The notes beneath the pieces were generated by a model that searched no databases, was not told the DNA's origin, and saw only the letters and a list, made by a program, of their open reading frames with translations. The position numbers were made by a program, and so were the translations under genes. DNA of 64,000 bases from Endotrypanum monterogeii. Its lineage: Eukaryota; Euglenozoa; Kinetoplastea; Trypanosomatida; Trypanosomatidae. Of the stretch, positions 1 to 11,400 are shown one piece after another. Location: the NCBI GenBank assembly GCA_000333855.2, contig CM007319.1:1462694-1526693 (forward strand), given 5' to 3'. How positions within the stretch are numbered: the stretch's first letter is position 1; each line of letters starts with the position of its first letter.

Positions 1-76
1 ACACCTCTGGTTTTTGTTTTCTCTAAGAAAAAAAACACTCATACACATACACAGGGACACGCAAAAGCATCTTGAC

Positions 77-102
77 ATATATATATATATATATATATAT
101 AT
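77..102. repeat. (TA)n microsatellite
   Basis: An uninterrupted run of alternating T and A, followed by further broken TA-rich sequence to about position 125. It is the first of many TA arrays in the spacers of this window. Confidence 0.9.
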
Positions 103-2662
103 TGTATATATATATTTATATTGTATATGCGTGTGAATGTGTGGAGATGAAACAGTCAGGTAGGATATATACGAGGCGTATATCGTAGACACACGTTGCC
201 TGTGAGACGCTGAAATTCTCATTTCCTGCCAGTGTGATACTCTTTTTCCGATTTTTCGTTGCCCCGACTCCCGATTGCCTCTGATAGTGAAATCTCGTTC
301 AACGAAAATCATATCCTACTTTCTATTTTCTTTGCCTGTACATTTTTTTTTTCCTGTCTTCGCTCGTTTTCCGTTTCTCTGTTCGTGTCGGGAATATCTT
401 TAAAAAAGGTTTTGATATATCTTTTTTTTTCTCTTCACCAGTTGTGATGTCGAATATATTTCTCTCTCACCTTCTCTCTTTTCTGTGCGCATGTGCACGT
501 TATTTTTACTAGTTTTATTATTATTTTCGTTGTTGCATATCTTTCATCTTGACTTCATTGTGACTGTTATGCGTGCTTTCATTATTGCCTTTTTTTCTGT
601 TCTCATTTTATCCAGAAATTTTTATTTCTGGTTCTGTTCTCGCATGTCGATGTCGAGCTCTTATTGCGTACGCCAACTGGTCTTCCTCCTCTTTCACTCG
701 ATCAATTGTTTTCTTTATCTCATCCCCCTTTCTCATTTTTATTTTTGAACGCGCTTCAATTATTATTATTGTGATGTAACACCCAATTTTTCCCTTTGCA
801 AGAGAGTGCAAGCGGGGCGTGGTGATTAGGTGATAAAGCACCGAGTCGGTGTGTGCGCACCTCTCTTCACTTCACTCAAGATGGCAGGTCATAGCTTTTT
901 ACCTCTGCTTCAGTGTATGCATATATATATATATATATAATACGCATGCACATACACCGATACACTCACTTAGAGAAGAGCACGTCTATTTGGTAGCACA
1001 AAGGCAGCTAGACAAAGCCCAAGCAAGCGAATTTTGTTGTTTCTTTTTTTTCTTTCAGAATGTCCGTTCTTGTTTCGAGGTGAGAGTGAGGAGATGTGTA
1101 TCTGCTCCTCCTCTTTTCTTCCCCTCTCTTCCCTTGCCGCGGGACTCCATGTTGAAGTTTATCACGTTTTGCGAGAGTATTCTTTTTTTTTCCCCTTTGC
1201 CGACCCCAAATACGTGGCTTTCCGCTCGCTCTATTCATCGCAACCCCCGATCATCATTTAGTCGAAGGTCTGAACTCGTCTCCGTTACTCTATTCTGAAG
1301 AAAAAATATTTGGTCAGCTGCAAGGGAAACACACACACGCACGCCCACACCTCTAATTATGACTATTCCATCCCTTTCCCCCCTTCCCTATCTAAGGCAC
1401 CGGTCAGCTGCTAAGCCCCCCCTGCCGCTAGGATTTTCGACAAGGGCTCTCCTTTTTTTTTTTTCGCACTCCCCCTTTTTTTCGAAGTTCTTGCTCAGTC
1501 CCCTTCGTCGGTTGTACATTTTTCTGTTTTTACTTGTCCTGGATGGGACAATCATCAACTCCCTCTTCACCGTTTTGTGCTTTCGCCTACGGTTTTTGTC
1601 ACCGAGTTTTCCCCCCACCTCGCCACGTAGACGTATATATATATGTGTGTGTATTGTTTAGTTTCTAATTTATTTTCGCTTGGGCCCCTTTCCCTCTCTT
1701 CTTTCTTTCCCATTCCCTCAAGGTTGAGTGTGTACGATTGACCCTTTCTCCTGCCACTCTTTCCACCTACGTCCCTCAATCCCCCCTCCTCGCGTTAAGA
1801 CTTCGTGAAAAGCCATTTTTAGTTCTTAAAAAAAAAGTGTTTCTTGTTCTCTGTGTCATTTTATTCCTTTGCTTCTGTGGTGCTCACTGTGGTCGCTTCA
1901 CAATCATATACGGTCGTTTTCATTCTCTTCCGCAAGCCTTGCCGTTCGGAGCAACGCTTGAGTACCTTCGTGATTGACTTGCGCGGGTGGCCACTGTGTT
2001 CCCCACTTCCACTCCCTCCCATCCTCGCTTTTTCTGCTCTTCAACACTTGACTCTTTTTGAAAAAAAAGGGATGTTTTTCCCTTCGCCCCGTCTCGTCAT
2101 TCTTGTACACTCTTCAAATCCCTGTACGAAAGGTTGCGCCTCGAGCATCCTTTTTGCCACACCAGAGGGTTCTGCGCATTTTTCTCCTTCTCGACGTTCG
2201 CCCTAGAGGCGTTGTCTGTCTGGGGGCGGGGGGCAGACGCTACGCTGCAGAGGAAGGGGGAAGTATATAGGACTTGAGAGGGTCTTCTGTTGCCCTTAAG
2301 CATACGCTTTTAAACTGATACACTTATGGCGTGTCTTCGTGCGTGATTAAAAAAAAAAAGTTTACTGTTTTTTTTCTTGCTTGGTTTGTGTCCTCCTCTT
2401 TTTCTTTTCATCAAACATTTTCTGACTCTACAATCACACATTCTCCTCTCAACTTGCGTGTCTTCGCGCGTGTTGGCCGGCCGTGCCTGTGAACTCTTTT
2501 CTATGTACGCAGCTGTCGCCTTGAGGGTTATGTAGATATGAACTGGGGGCGATTGATTTTGACTTGTTTTTGCTGATATATATTTTTTTCTTTTCCGCTT
2601 CCTCTTTTATCTCCCTCCCTTCATTTTTTTTTCCTCCATGTATAACGTCTAAGAAAAAAGTA

Positions 2663-2854
2663 ATATATGTATATATGTATGTATATGTATGTATATGTAT
2701 GTATATGTATGTATATGTATGTATATGTATGTATATGTATATACATGTATATATATGTATGTATATGTATGTATATGTATATATATGTATGTATATGTAT
2801 GTATATGTATATATATGTATATATATGTATATATATGTATGTATATGTATGTAT
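2663..2854. repeat. Decamer tandem array, unit TATATGTATG
   Basis: About 190 bp of a 10-bp unit, TATATGTATG, with variant units in which GTATG is replaced by ATATG or ACATG. It leaves several frames open on both strands. Those ORFs (Met-Tyr-Val-Cys-Ile type on +, His-Ile-Tyr-Thr type on -) are by-products and not genes. Confidence 0.9.
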
Positions 2855-2946
2855 ACAGACCCCACTTCCCCTTGCCTCTTGGTGCCTTCTCATTCTTTCC
2901 CCCTTTTACTCTACCCCTAGGTGCGAAGAAGAGGCTTTTGCAGTAA

Positions 2947-2979
<33 letters not shown>
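2947..2979. repeat. (TA)n microsatellite
   Basis: Alternating TA with one early CA interruption. It lies in the spacer between the decamer array and the carrier gene. Confidence 0.9.
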
Positions 2980-2980
<1 letters not shown>

Positions 2981-4006
2981 GAGGGTCCTCGCACCCACGC
3001 AAGCACTTGCTGACTGACAGACGAAAGCGCGCACACTATATCGTGTATTGAGCAGATTTGATTATATGTAGGGTATTCACACCACCAGGCACACACACAA
3101 AAAAAAAAAAGAATGTGAGAACCGTCACCGGGAGCGTGCAGGGAGGGAGGGGCAAGATCTTTGGCAGAGAAAAAACAAAGTACGAGGCGCCATCGTAAAC
3201 AAACCAATATTTTCATTTTTGTTTTGATTTTTTCCTACACTTCTCGTAGTGCTCTAGATTTTTTCCTTTTTTTTTACCGGAGTCTATACATCTTTATGCT
3301 TTCTCATCTGAGCTGTGTTCTTATGCGCAAGCTCTTTCTTTCTCTTTGTGTGTTCATGTATTTCCACCCTGAACTTTTCTATTGTATATGTTCACCTCTA
3401 AGCATTCCTCTCCTTAATTTTTTCATTCCGCCCCTGTGGGAGGGACATAAACAAAAACAAACAAAAAAAATTTTTTCATCTTCAGGATGTGCACATAAAA
3501 ATAAGACGAAAAAGAGCGAAAATTATAGTCACTGACGGTACAGAGATGGAAAGAGATTCGATCTTATACCTGCATTCATTCCTGGCGCTTCGACCCGTCG
3601 ATGTGTTATCGGCAGTGCTGCGCAGGAACAGACAGTGCCTGATTCCAGACAGATAAAAAAAAATGCAGTATGCTCAATCGACGAAGTCTCGATGGACATC
3701 TGCCTAGGAAGACATGGGTTTTCCCCCTTTTTGTCTCAAGAGTGTTTTCTTTGTTTTCCTTCTCTCTCTCTCTATATATATATATATATGTGCGTGTGTT
3801 TGTGGAGGTGGGCATCTCCGTTGCTCCTCACAGCGCCACTGCGTGTTGCGACTCGTCGACTTACAAAAGGGTGTCAACTTGGTTGACACATTCGCACAGC
3901 GTGCGTGTCGCTCCCTACTTTTGCCTGCTCTACCTTTTCTCCTCCCATCCTATTGTGGATTTCTCACATTGATTCCTTTTCTGCGCATCACCTCTGTGTA
4001 AATCTT

Positions 4007-4008
4007 AG
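4007..4008 (+). promoter_or_regulatory. Candidate trans-splice acceptor for the carrier gene
   Basis: An AG following a pyrimidine-rich stretch at about 3930-4005. There is no AG between the later pyrimidine tract (4177-4200) and the ATG at 4230, so this more distant AG is the better candidate. It implies a 5' UTR of about 220 nt. This is inference from the general rule only. Confidence 0.35.
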
Positions 4009-4137
4009 TTGCCACGCACGGAAGGATTTTCACGTGCGCAAATATGCTTAAAGGTCCCTTGGTGGGCTTACGCATTCGTTTTGCTGCACATACATCTATC
4101 ATCTGCTCTCCGGACAACACCACCACGCGCTAGTCCC

Positions 4138-4138
<1 letters not shown>

Positions 4139-4176
<38 letters not shown>
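4139..4176. repeat. (TA)n microsatellite
   Basis: A TA array directly upstream of the carrier gene, with one CA interruption near its start. It would lie in the 5' UTR if the acceptor near 4007 is used. Confidence 0.9.
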
Positions 4177-4179
<3 letters not shown>

Positions 4180-4229
4180 TCTCCCTCTCTCTAACTCGTC
4201 TGTTGCCATCGAACGTTCTGCTATCTCGA

Positions 4230-5312
4230 ATGGATGTGGTTTGCTCTGCACTAGCGGGCATTCTTGCACGCCTGATCTCTCATCCGCTGGATACAGTGAA
4301 GTCGGTTACCTTCACCGGCTTTGCCGGTGACAATCTAGGTTTAGCTGCAAAGGGTGCATCATCGGCTGCGCCGGCGGCACCGTGCGGGTCCTTTTCCCAA
4401 TCCGCGCGCTCTATTTGGGTTAGGGAGGGTGTCGCCGGGTTCTATCGTGGTGTTGGGGTCGCCGTCGTTGGCTCTGCGCCAGGCGTTGCCCTGTACCTCA
4501 CCACCTACAACTGGTGCAGTGAGACATGGAAGGAACTTGGTGATCAGCCTTCCAACGCTGAGAAGACGACTGAGAGGGACGGAAATTGCGAAGCGCTCGG
4601 TCTCCGAGGCACTGTGCTGGGGCCCGTTCAGTGTGTCGCTGCGGCCACTCCGTCCAGCGTGCGCTTTTTCGTCTCTGGGCTTATTGCGGAAGCGGTGAGC
4701 TGTCTCGTATGGGTTCCCATCGACGTGGCGAAGGAGAGGCTTCAATGTCAACCACCATCGCTGGCGGGCCGCTACGTGAGTAGCCTCGATGCACTGAAGC
4801 GTATATTAGCAAATGAGGGCGTGAGGGGCCTTTATAAAGGGTACGCCTCCACCATCGCCAGCTTCGGGCCGTTTTCCGCTGTGTATTTTGTGTGTTATGA
4901 ATACTTCACGACCATACTGGCAAAGCTGAATGCTGCAGCATCACCTTTGCCGACAAAAGAGGTCCAGCGCAGCGGAAACCATATACATTTTTTCCCTTCG
5001 AATTTTTTCGTTGCACTCGGTGCCGGCGCCGCTGGAAACGTAATGGCGTCTCTGCTCACGAATCCGTTGGAGCTTGTCAAGACGCGAATGCAAGTTCAAC
5101 GTGCTGTGTTGCATCGAGAACGCGTGGGCACATCCACTCCCACCCTCTTCACCTATCACTATCGAAGCCTGCGGGAGGGGCTGGTAACAGTAGCAAAGGA
5201 GGAGGGAGTAGGTGCGCTGTGGAGGGGTGCAGGCAGTCGGATCGCCTACGCGGCCCCAAACGCAGCGCTGACCATGGGATTTTTTGAGCTATTGAAGGCA
5301 CAGCTCAAGTGA
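4230..5312 (+). CDS. Mitochondrial carrier family (SLC25) transporter
   Basis: A 360-residue protein with the threefold repeat of inner-membrane solute carriers. The signature P-x-[DE]-x-x-[KR] occurs three times: P-L-D-T-V-K at 19-24, P-I-D-V-A-K at 163-168 and P-L-E-L-V-K at 279-284. Each is followed by a second-half segment with an aromatic-R/K-G motif (FYRG, LYKG, LWRG). The length is slightly above the usual ~300 residues because of inserts at about 85-130 and 235-255, the first of which separates repeats 1 and 2. The protein should exchange a metabolite across the inner mitochondrial membrane. The substrate cannot be told from the sequence. The ATG at 4230 is chosen because it opens directly into the first carrier helix; the in-frame TTG upstream is not a credible start in this group. 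Confidence 0.93.
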   Translation: MDVVCSALAGILARLISHPLDTVKSVTFTGFAGDNLGLAAKGASSAAPAAPCGSFSQSARSIWVREGVAGFYRGVGVAVVGSAPGVALYLTTYNWCSETWKELGDQPSNAEKTTERDGNCEALGLRGTVLGPVQCVAAATPSSVRFFVSGLIAEAVSCLVWVPIDVAKERLQCQPPSLAGRYVSSLDALKRILANEGVRGLYKGYASTIASFGPFSAVYFVCYEYFTTILAKLNAAASPLPTKEVQRSGNHIHFFPSNFFVALGAGAAGNVMASLLTNPLELVKTRMQVQRAVLHRERVGTSTPTLFTYHYRSLREGLVTVAKEEGVGALWRGAGSRIAYAAPNAALTMGFFELLKAQLK

Positions 5313-5515
5313 AGCGCGCGTTCCCCCCTCTTTACTCCCTTAGCGTTGACCAGATTCCTTTGCTGTGGCTGCCGCCGCGGCTATTGAGGAAGGTCGAGTT
5401 TTCACTGCATCAAGCCTATGAGCCATCGTGGAGTTGTATACGATTTTTTTTTTCCACTCGTTTCTGGGTGTTTATGTGCTGAATAGCTGCTTCCAAAAGC
5501 GCGTGTTCATATATA

Positions 5516-5518
<3 letters not shown>

Positions 5519-5564
<46 letters not shown>

Positions 5565-5652
5565 GTGTCGTCGTTACGTTCGTTGTTACGTTACGTTAAC
5601 GTAACGTAGTTGGTTCGGTACTTCCGTTACCTNNNNNNNNNNNNNNNNNNNN

Positions 5653-5694
<42 letters not shown>
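5519..5694. other. Assembly gap between TA arrays with adapter-like flank
   Basis: A TA array (5519-5561) runs into about 70 bp made of variations on ACGTTACG/GTTACGTT. Then come 20 Ns (5633-5652), then another TA array (5653-5694). The middle stretch resembles nothing else in the locus except the left flank of the second gap, of which it is roughly the reverse complement. It is most likely a low-quality contig end with residual sequencing-adapter sequence. The true length of the TA array is unknown. Confidence 0.75.
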
Positions 5695-5696
<2 letters not shown>

Positions 5697-8383
5697 TGCG
5701 TGTCTTCTGTAGTCTTTCAAGACTGTGTGGCTTCTCCTTATGCCCCCACATTGTGGTGAATTGGTTTCTCTCCATCACGTTTGTAAGCATCACCTTGTTC
5801 GTGTTCATGGGCGATTGCGATGGGACTCCTTCATGTAGAGCATTTTTTTTTTTTTTTGTTCAGCAAGGCAGTTGCGTGATGCGGAGGAGAGGGATGAGTA
5901 CAGGCGGAGGTAAGACGGGCGAGCGTGGGGAAGTGGGGGTTGGCTTATCGTGCTGCTGAGGAGCTCTATTTTCTCGCTTCCCTCAGCCCCGCTCATATCG
6001 TTTCCGATGAGCGAGGTGAATTCCTTCAGTAGTCTGTTACACCCCAAACGACGTCCGCGAAAACCGATTCGCTTCCGATTGGCTACAGCCGCATCCAGCG
6101 GGTTTCAGGCGTTTTTTTTTTGAATGGCTGCCTTAAGTACAGTTTGGCGGCCGACGCTCCGAAATTGCTCGACCCTCCCGCCCACTTTTTTTTTTCTTTG
6201 CTACCTGCCACAGTCATATATTATAACTAAACTTCCTTGAAGCAGTATCGATAAACGAAACGAGGCGGTTCAGGGAAAAAGGAGCGTCTTTTGCTGCGTC
6301 GCATGTGGGACTGCATTGGTGACAGCTGATCCGCTCACCCGCAGCTCGCGAGGGCAGAAGAAAAAGATCATGCTATGAGTGCGTCGTACACACTCTTATT
6401 TGTCTTCCCAAACATTGCAGTGCGTTCTCTATTCTTCCCTACAACTGAGGAGGTATACATATATATATATATATATAATAAAAACAGCTCTACACTTTCC
6501 CCTGATATTTACGTAGCCCTCCTCCCTGAATGTGGAAGCGTGCAACGCGTGGGTAGATGCGATTCAAAGCGATCCAGAGCAAGTCATGTTCAAATTACTT
6601 CTTCCACAAAGTTTACCTGGCCCGCTTCGCAGGTCGCCTCTGTCGCCCCCCCCCCCCCACGCCCGACTCGTTACTTGATTCATCACTCTAGATGGCGTAG
6701 GCTGTCCACTAGTTGGTGGTAATGGTCAAGTGAGATTTTTTCCAGTGATCTCCAGAACGTTTGCATAAGATTTAAACTCGGCAGGCGTCTGTTTCTGCTG
6801 CGATATGTTTTGACGCAACACCATTTCCAGTACTCCTCTTCCCTATATCCGTCGTGAAAAAGCTGATTCAATGCGACGAGGCACAGGTGCTTGACGGTGT
6901 GTTCTCATCATGAGCAGCTCGGCGTGAGCGGGGGGTGGATAGGGCATGCGCAGAGTTTCCTGCTTGGTAGGCACTGGTTCGTCCTAGTCTTCCGAAGTGT
7001 TCCCACCCGTTACCCAGGTGGTCTGATATTTTTGAAAACAGTCACGAGCTGAGCTCTGAATGACGTGCTAAACACGGTGGATGGCTAGGTTAGGGTCTGT
7101 CAGCGCTCTCTTCTCACTTTTTTTTCACCTCCTTTTCGCCCCCTCTTCCTCAACACTTAATTTCATTCCACCATTGCACCTCACGCCAATGCTGCGATGC
7201 CGCGACGCACCATTTTTTCAGCTCTCTCTATGTGAACGCTAGCGTCGATCAACCCACTCTTTTTTTCACACACACACACATACATACACACAAACATACA
7301 CTTCTCTTCCGATAAGATCTGAATCGTTTTTTTTTTTTCTGCCTGTCCCTGAGTTTTCTCTTTTTGCACACATTTTTTCCTCTGCCGGCGCGCGCGCGTA
7401 CGTGTGCACCCTTCTGTGTGTCTTGAAGCATTTCTTTAGAAGACCTACAACCTTAGCTCGACCACCTTCTCTCGTTTTTTTTTTCTGAGGAGGAGGGGTG
7501 GGGTTGCGGTGTGAACTGAAATAGCATCAGCGGCATTCCCTGCCGTGACAAGCACCAGCATTCTTCAGCCCCACCTCTGCTTATAAGGGGAGTGGTTCGT
7601 CATCATCCATTCTTTTTCTTTTCCCTAGGACGCTGAAGCTGAGGGCTGCGAGACATCCGCGATCGATCAAACAAACAGCAAAGCAGAAATTTTCACCTCC
7701 CAAAAAAAACATTTAATTCCCACGCTTCACAGACGTCCCTCACACATTTTTCTTTGCATTTGCTCTTGTCTTGCTCTCGATTTTCTTTTCCTGTTTGTTC
7801 TCGTTTCGGGCTCTGGGGAAGGGGACCGCAGTGCTGACATATCTCTGTTTTTTTTTTCCCCTCTGTATTCTTCCGTCTGAGAGACTTGCTGTTTCCTTTT
7901 TTCCCCTGAGTAGATGTGCCTCCTTGTTCGCTGAATAAAAAATACATAGTTTTTCACGTCATCGATTGTGCTTTGTACGCCACTTTCCAGTTTTTTTTTG
8001 TAGGCAGTGCGCAATTTTTAGTGTCTGCGCGTGTTTGCCTTACTGGTGTAGTCGAGAGAGGGGCCGCAGAGTCGTTGACACTCCTGTAACTGTTGTTCTG
8101 TGTGGCTTGATTTTGGTGTACGTTCACTCGGTGCCACACTTGTGACCCCCGCATCACCCCTCCCCCTCCCCGAATTTCACTTCGCCCACCTTTCAAAAGT
8201 TAATTCAAAGTAGGAATTTTGTCTGTATCTCTCTTCCCTCCAGCTTCCCGGAGAAAAGACAGGAGAGAGCGTGCACGTTGCAACTCGCGCACATTTATAC
8301 ACACACCTGTCTCCTACGCGTGCCGCCGGCCCTTCCCCCCTTTCGGTTTCTTTTCTACTCAATTCTTGTTTTTCTTTTTCTCA

Positions 8384-8423
8384 AGTCCTTTTTTTTTCCC
8401 GTTTCTTCCCACTTTTCGTCGAG
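8384..8423 (+). promoter_or_regulatory. Candidate trans-splice acceptor region for the TPR-kinase-HECT gene
   Basis: A dense pyrimidine tract (8340-8420) contains an AG at 8384-8385 and ends with an AG at 8422-8423, 9 nt before the ATG at 8432. Either would put the start at 8432 and make the in-frame sequence upstream untranslated. Confidence 0.5.
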
Positions 8424-8431
8424 CACGGAAG

Positions 8432-11400
8432 ATGAGCCTCAACTACTCCCTCGAGTCTCTGCTGCGCGGAATGATGCAAGGCAGCGGCCGTGGTGAGGGC
8501 GATGACACTGGCCCACCGACCATGGTGACTTTCAGCTCCGATGATGTGCCAGGGATGCACCCCTTCTCGACGTTGCAGGCATTCGGTCCGAACTTGGTGC
8601 TCAGCCGTGGTTCTGGTGTCAGCGTGCCTCCAAATATGAGTCGTCGAAATCCCAGCGTCTCGCAGCGAGGGACAGACATGCAGTCGACCTCTCCCGGCAA
8701 CGTTTACAGCGGCGGCGTGCCACCCATGGTTTGGATACAGCGGGAGCAGCAGCGCATCCCGCTTCAGTTTTCCGCTACTGGCAGCCCCAATCTGGATGGG
8801 ACGCGTCTGCGTGAGGAGGGCAATCAGGCATTCAAGAGAGGCCGATACCACGATGCTATCCGCTACTACACCCAGGCGATCGAGGTGGATCCGGACTCGG
8901 AGATTATCTACACCAACCGCTCTTTTGCCTACTACAACATCAAGGAGTTTGAGAAATCTGCAGCGGATGCAGCGAAGGCAGTGGAGATCAATACAAACTT
9001 CTTCAAGGGGCACTATCGGTTGGGGATGGCGCTGATGGGCTTAAACGACTTTGGCCATGCCATGGAGAGTCTGCGTAAGGCCTGGGCGTTGGCACCCGAT
9101 GCCAACAAAGAAGTCATCCGAGTAGCGATGGCGAAGTGCGAGTCCAAAATGGTGCGAGCACCTATGACACCCCTTCTTATTAGCTCTGGCGGCTCCTCTT
9201 CCACGTTCGCGGAGATGGGCGGCGGCGGCGGCGGCGGGCGCTCTTCATGGTCGTCTGCTCCGCCACACATTAGTGAGAGCCAGTCACCTCTGGGAAGGGG
9301 TAAGGTGAATCTCCGCGAGGTGGAGACGGCAGTCCAGCGCGCAGTTGCTGCTCGAGATCAGACTCAGAAGTATTCCGAAATGTATAGCGCACAAGAGGCG
9401 ATCGTAGAGTGTGGCAAGCGATCAGACAAAATCAAGTCGCTCATGAACATCGCCACCTCCAGCGAGATTTCCGTCCTTTCGAAGGAGTTGGCTGAAAAGC
9501 AGTCACAGCTGCGCCGTGCTGTGCACCAACAGGATAGCAACGCTTATCACACCGTGCGCTCTGAGCGAGATGCCACACTCGAGAAGCTCTGGGACAGCGC
9601 GGCGAGGGCGGAGGTGGCGATTGCAGAGCTCAGAAACATTGCCAAGGAGGAGCAGGAATTTTTCAGTAGATTCGGTTCGCCAACGAGCCGGGCGAATTTC
9701 AGCCTCCCAGAGGAAGCTATCAACCCGTTGCCATCGACTGAGAAGAGAGCTGTCTCGTCTGAGTCGCCGCTCTCCGCGGCAGTGTCCCCGCCGAAAAAAG
9801 AACAAACTGATACCACTGCTTCTGCCGCAACCTCGCCCTCAGCTTGCTCTCTTTCTGCCGCAACTAAACCCACACCACTCGCCGAGGAGGAGAAGGGTCA
9901 TCAGTGTTCGCCCACGCCTGGGTCGGAGACGAGTCTCCCTCCTCGGAGTCCTGCAGCTAGCGGTGGTGAGCTGGCACCGCTGCTGCAACGGCGCATCGAG
10001 ATCAACGAAGCGGTGCGGAAGGCGCGGAAGTGCTTTGCCGCCACGGACGCGTCTGGGCAGACATTTTTGTGTGCTTTGAAGGCGGAGGAGGATGCAATGA
10101 ATGAGGTTCGCGCGCTCCTCTCCGAGGCGGTGGTTCTCGATGCCCAGCTGGAGAAACACGCGCGCCATGTAGCGCAGACGACGACAAAAGAGCTGTCTGA
10201 TGTCCGGATGGAGGGCCTCAGCCAGATCAGCAGCATCGTCGAACGCGTAAAGGCCGATAAGGAAGCCTTCGTTAAGACGATGCGCGAAGGCGACACGCTC
10301 TTGGAGGAGGAGGCAAAGCTTGAGCAGCAGCGCCTGCTGCACGAGCGCCAGCGTATTCTACTACAGGCTGAGATTGAGTGGTTCAAAATTCGTGATGAGC
10401 CTGAGGTCAAAATTGAATGCCTCAAGGTGCAGACAAAGCGATTACACCAACGTATTGCTTGCATTCACGAGAAGCAGAAGGCCTTGCAAACTCGCATCAT
10501 GGAGCTGATCGAGCAGGATCACCCGGAGCTAGCGTGGAAGTCGATGGCAAACGGCTCAAGAATCTTGCGCCTGGTCAAGGGTAGTGGACTGTGGCAGAAT
10601 CTTTCCTTCTCTGATTTCCAGGTCGTCTCGACTCTGTCGTCCACCGTGAACAGCAAGGTGTACCACGCGGTTCGCCGAGGCGAGCACGTCGCGGTAAAGG
10701 AGATTTCAATTGACGAGGATGCGGCACGCCGGCGTTTCCAGCGCGAGGTCAATATCGTTTCAGCATGCAACCACCCCAACATCATCCGCCTCAGAGGGGT
10801 CTTCTTCGACGGACCCTTTGCATACATACTCCTGCCTTACTATCACCGCGGAAGTCTGAGAACGTTGCTTTCGAAGCAGGAACCGATTTCGTGGGTGGCG
10901 CTTCAGGACATGCTCCGTCAACTCGCTGGCGGTGTCGCCTATCTCCACGAGCACGGCATCGTGCACGCCGACCTCAAGCCCTCCAACGTACTCCTCACGG
11001 ATGACGGGCGGCCTGTCATCTCCGATTTCGGAATAGCGAAGGAGCACGGTGCCCTCGGCGTTACAGACATGACACTAACAACTACGATGACCTGCACCGC
11101 CAACGGCAGCAACAGTGTTGCGGGGACGGTGCAGTACATGGCGCCTGAGCAACTGATGCGGGAGACCAGCTCGCAGAAAGCCAAGTATACAGGTATGTCC
11201 GATATGTGGGCATTGGGGATCACGATGCTGGAGGTGGCGCTCTATAATGCATACTTTCACGATTCATCGCTAGAGAAGCCCAAGCTTCCACTGCTGCTCC
11301 CGGGACAGAGGCGGATTGAGGTCTCAGCGAAGGCAGTCGGAGGGGATGAGAAGCTAGCTGAGGCCATCTCATCAGCGCTCGTGGCTGACCCGGAGAATCG

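Larger units (their letters stand above)
1..4229. other. Gene-free spacer upstream of the carrier gene
   Basis: No ORF here looks like a protein. All are short and translate pyrimidine runs (Phe/Leu/Ser) or microsatellites (Tyr/Ile/Val). The + strand is rich in T and C runs, as in trypanosomatid intergenic and untranslated regions transcribed rightwards. It holds TA arrays near 77-102, 2947-2979 and 4139-4176 and a decamer array at 2663-2854. Part of it is probably the 3' UTR of a gene left of the window. No tRNA, rRNA or other structured RNA was recognised. Confidence 0.7.
5313..8431. other. Spacer with an assembly gap
   Basis: No protein-like ORF. It contains TA arrays, a 20-N gap at 5633-5652, adapter-like junk at 5563-5632, and many poly-T/C runs. 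The part from about 5880 to 7100 has fewer homopolymers and is probably the 3' UTR of the carrier gene. The part from 7600 to 8430 is increasingly pyrimidine-rich and probably holds the splice acceptor of the next gene. Confidence 0.65.

Noticed and set aside
2449..3017. Several overlapping ORFs on both strands with Tyr-Ile-His-Thr or Met-Tyr-Val-Cys repeats
   Set aside because: They are produced by the decamer array, which leaves all frames open. No non-repeat protein sequence is attached.
8219..8431. 71-codon N-terminal extension of the TPR-kinase-HECT ORF
   Set aside because: It begins with TTG, reads Phe/Pro/Ser, and runs through the pyrimidine tract that should contain the splice acceptor.
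9839..10464. Antisense ORFs of 167-187 codons opposite the HECT fusion
   Set aside because: They are shadows of a GC-rich coding strand, rich in Arg, Ser and Cys with no domain.
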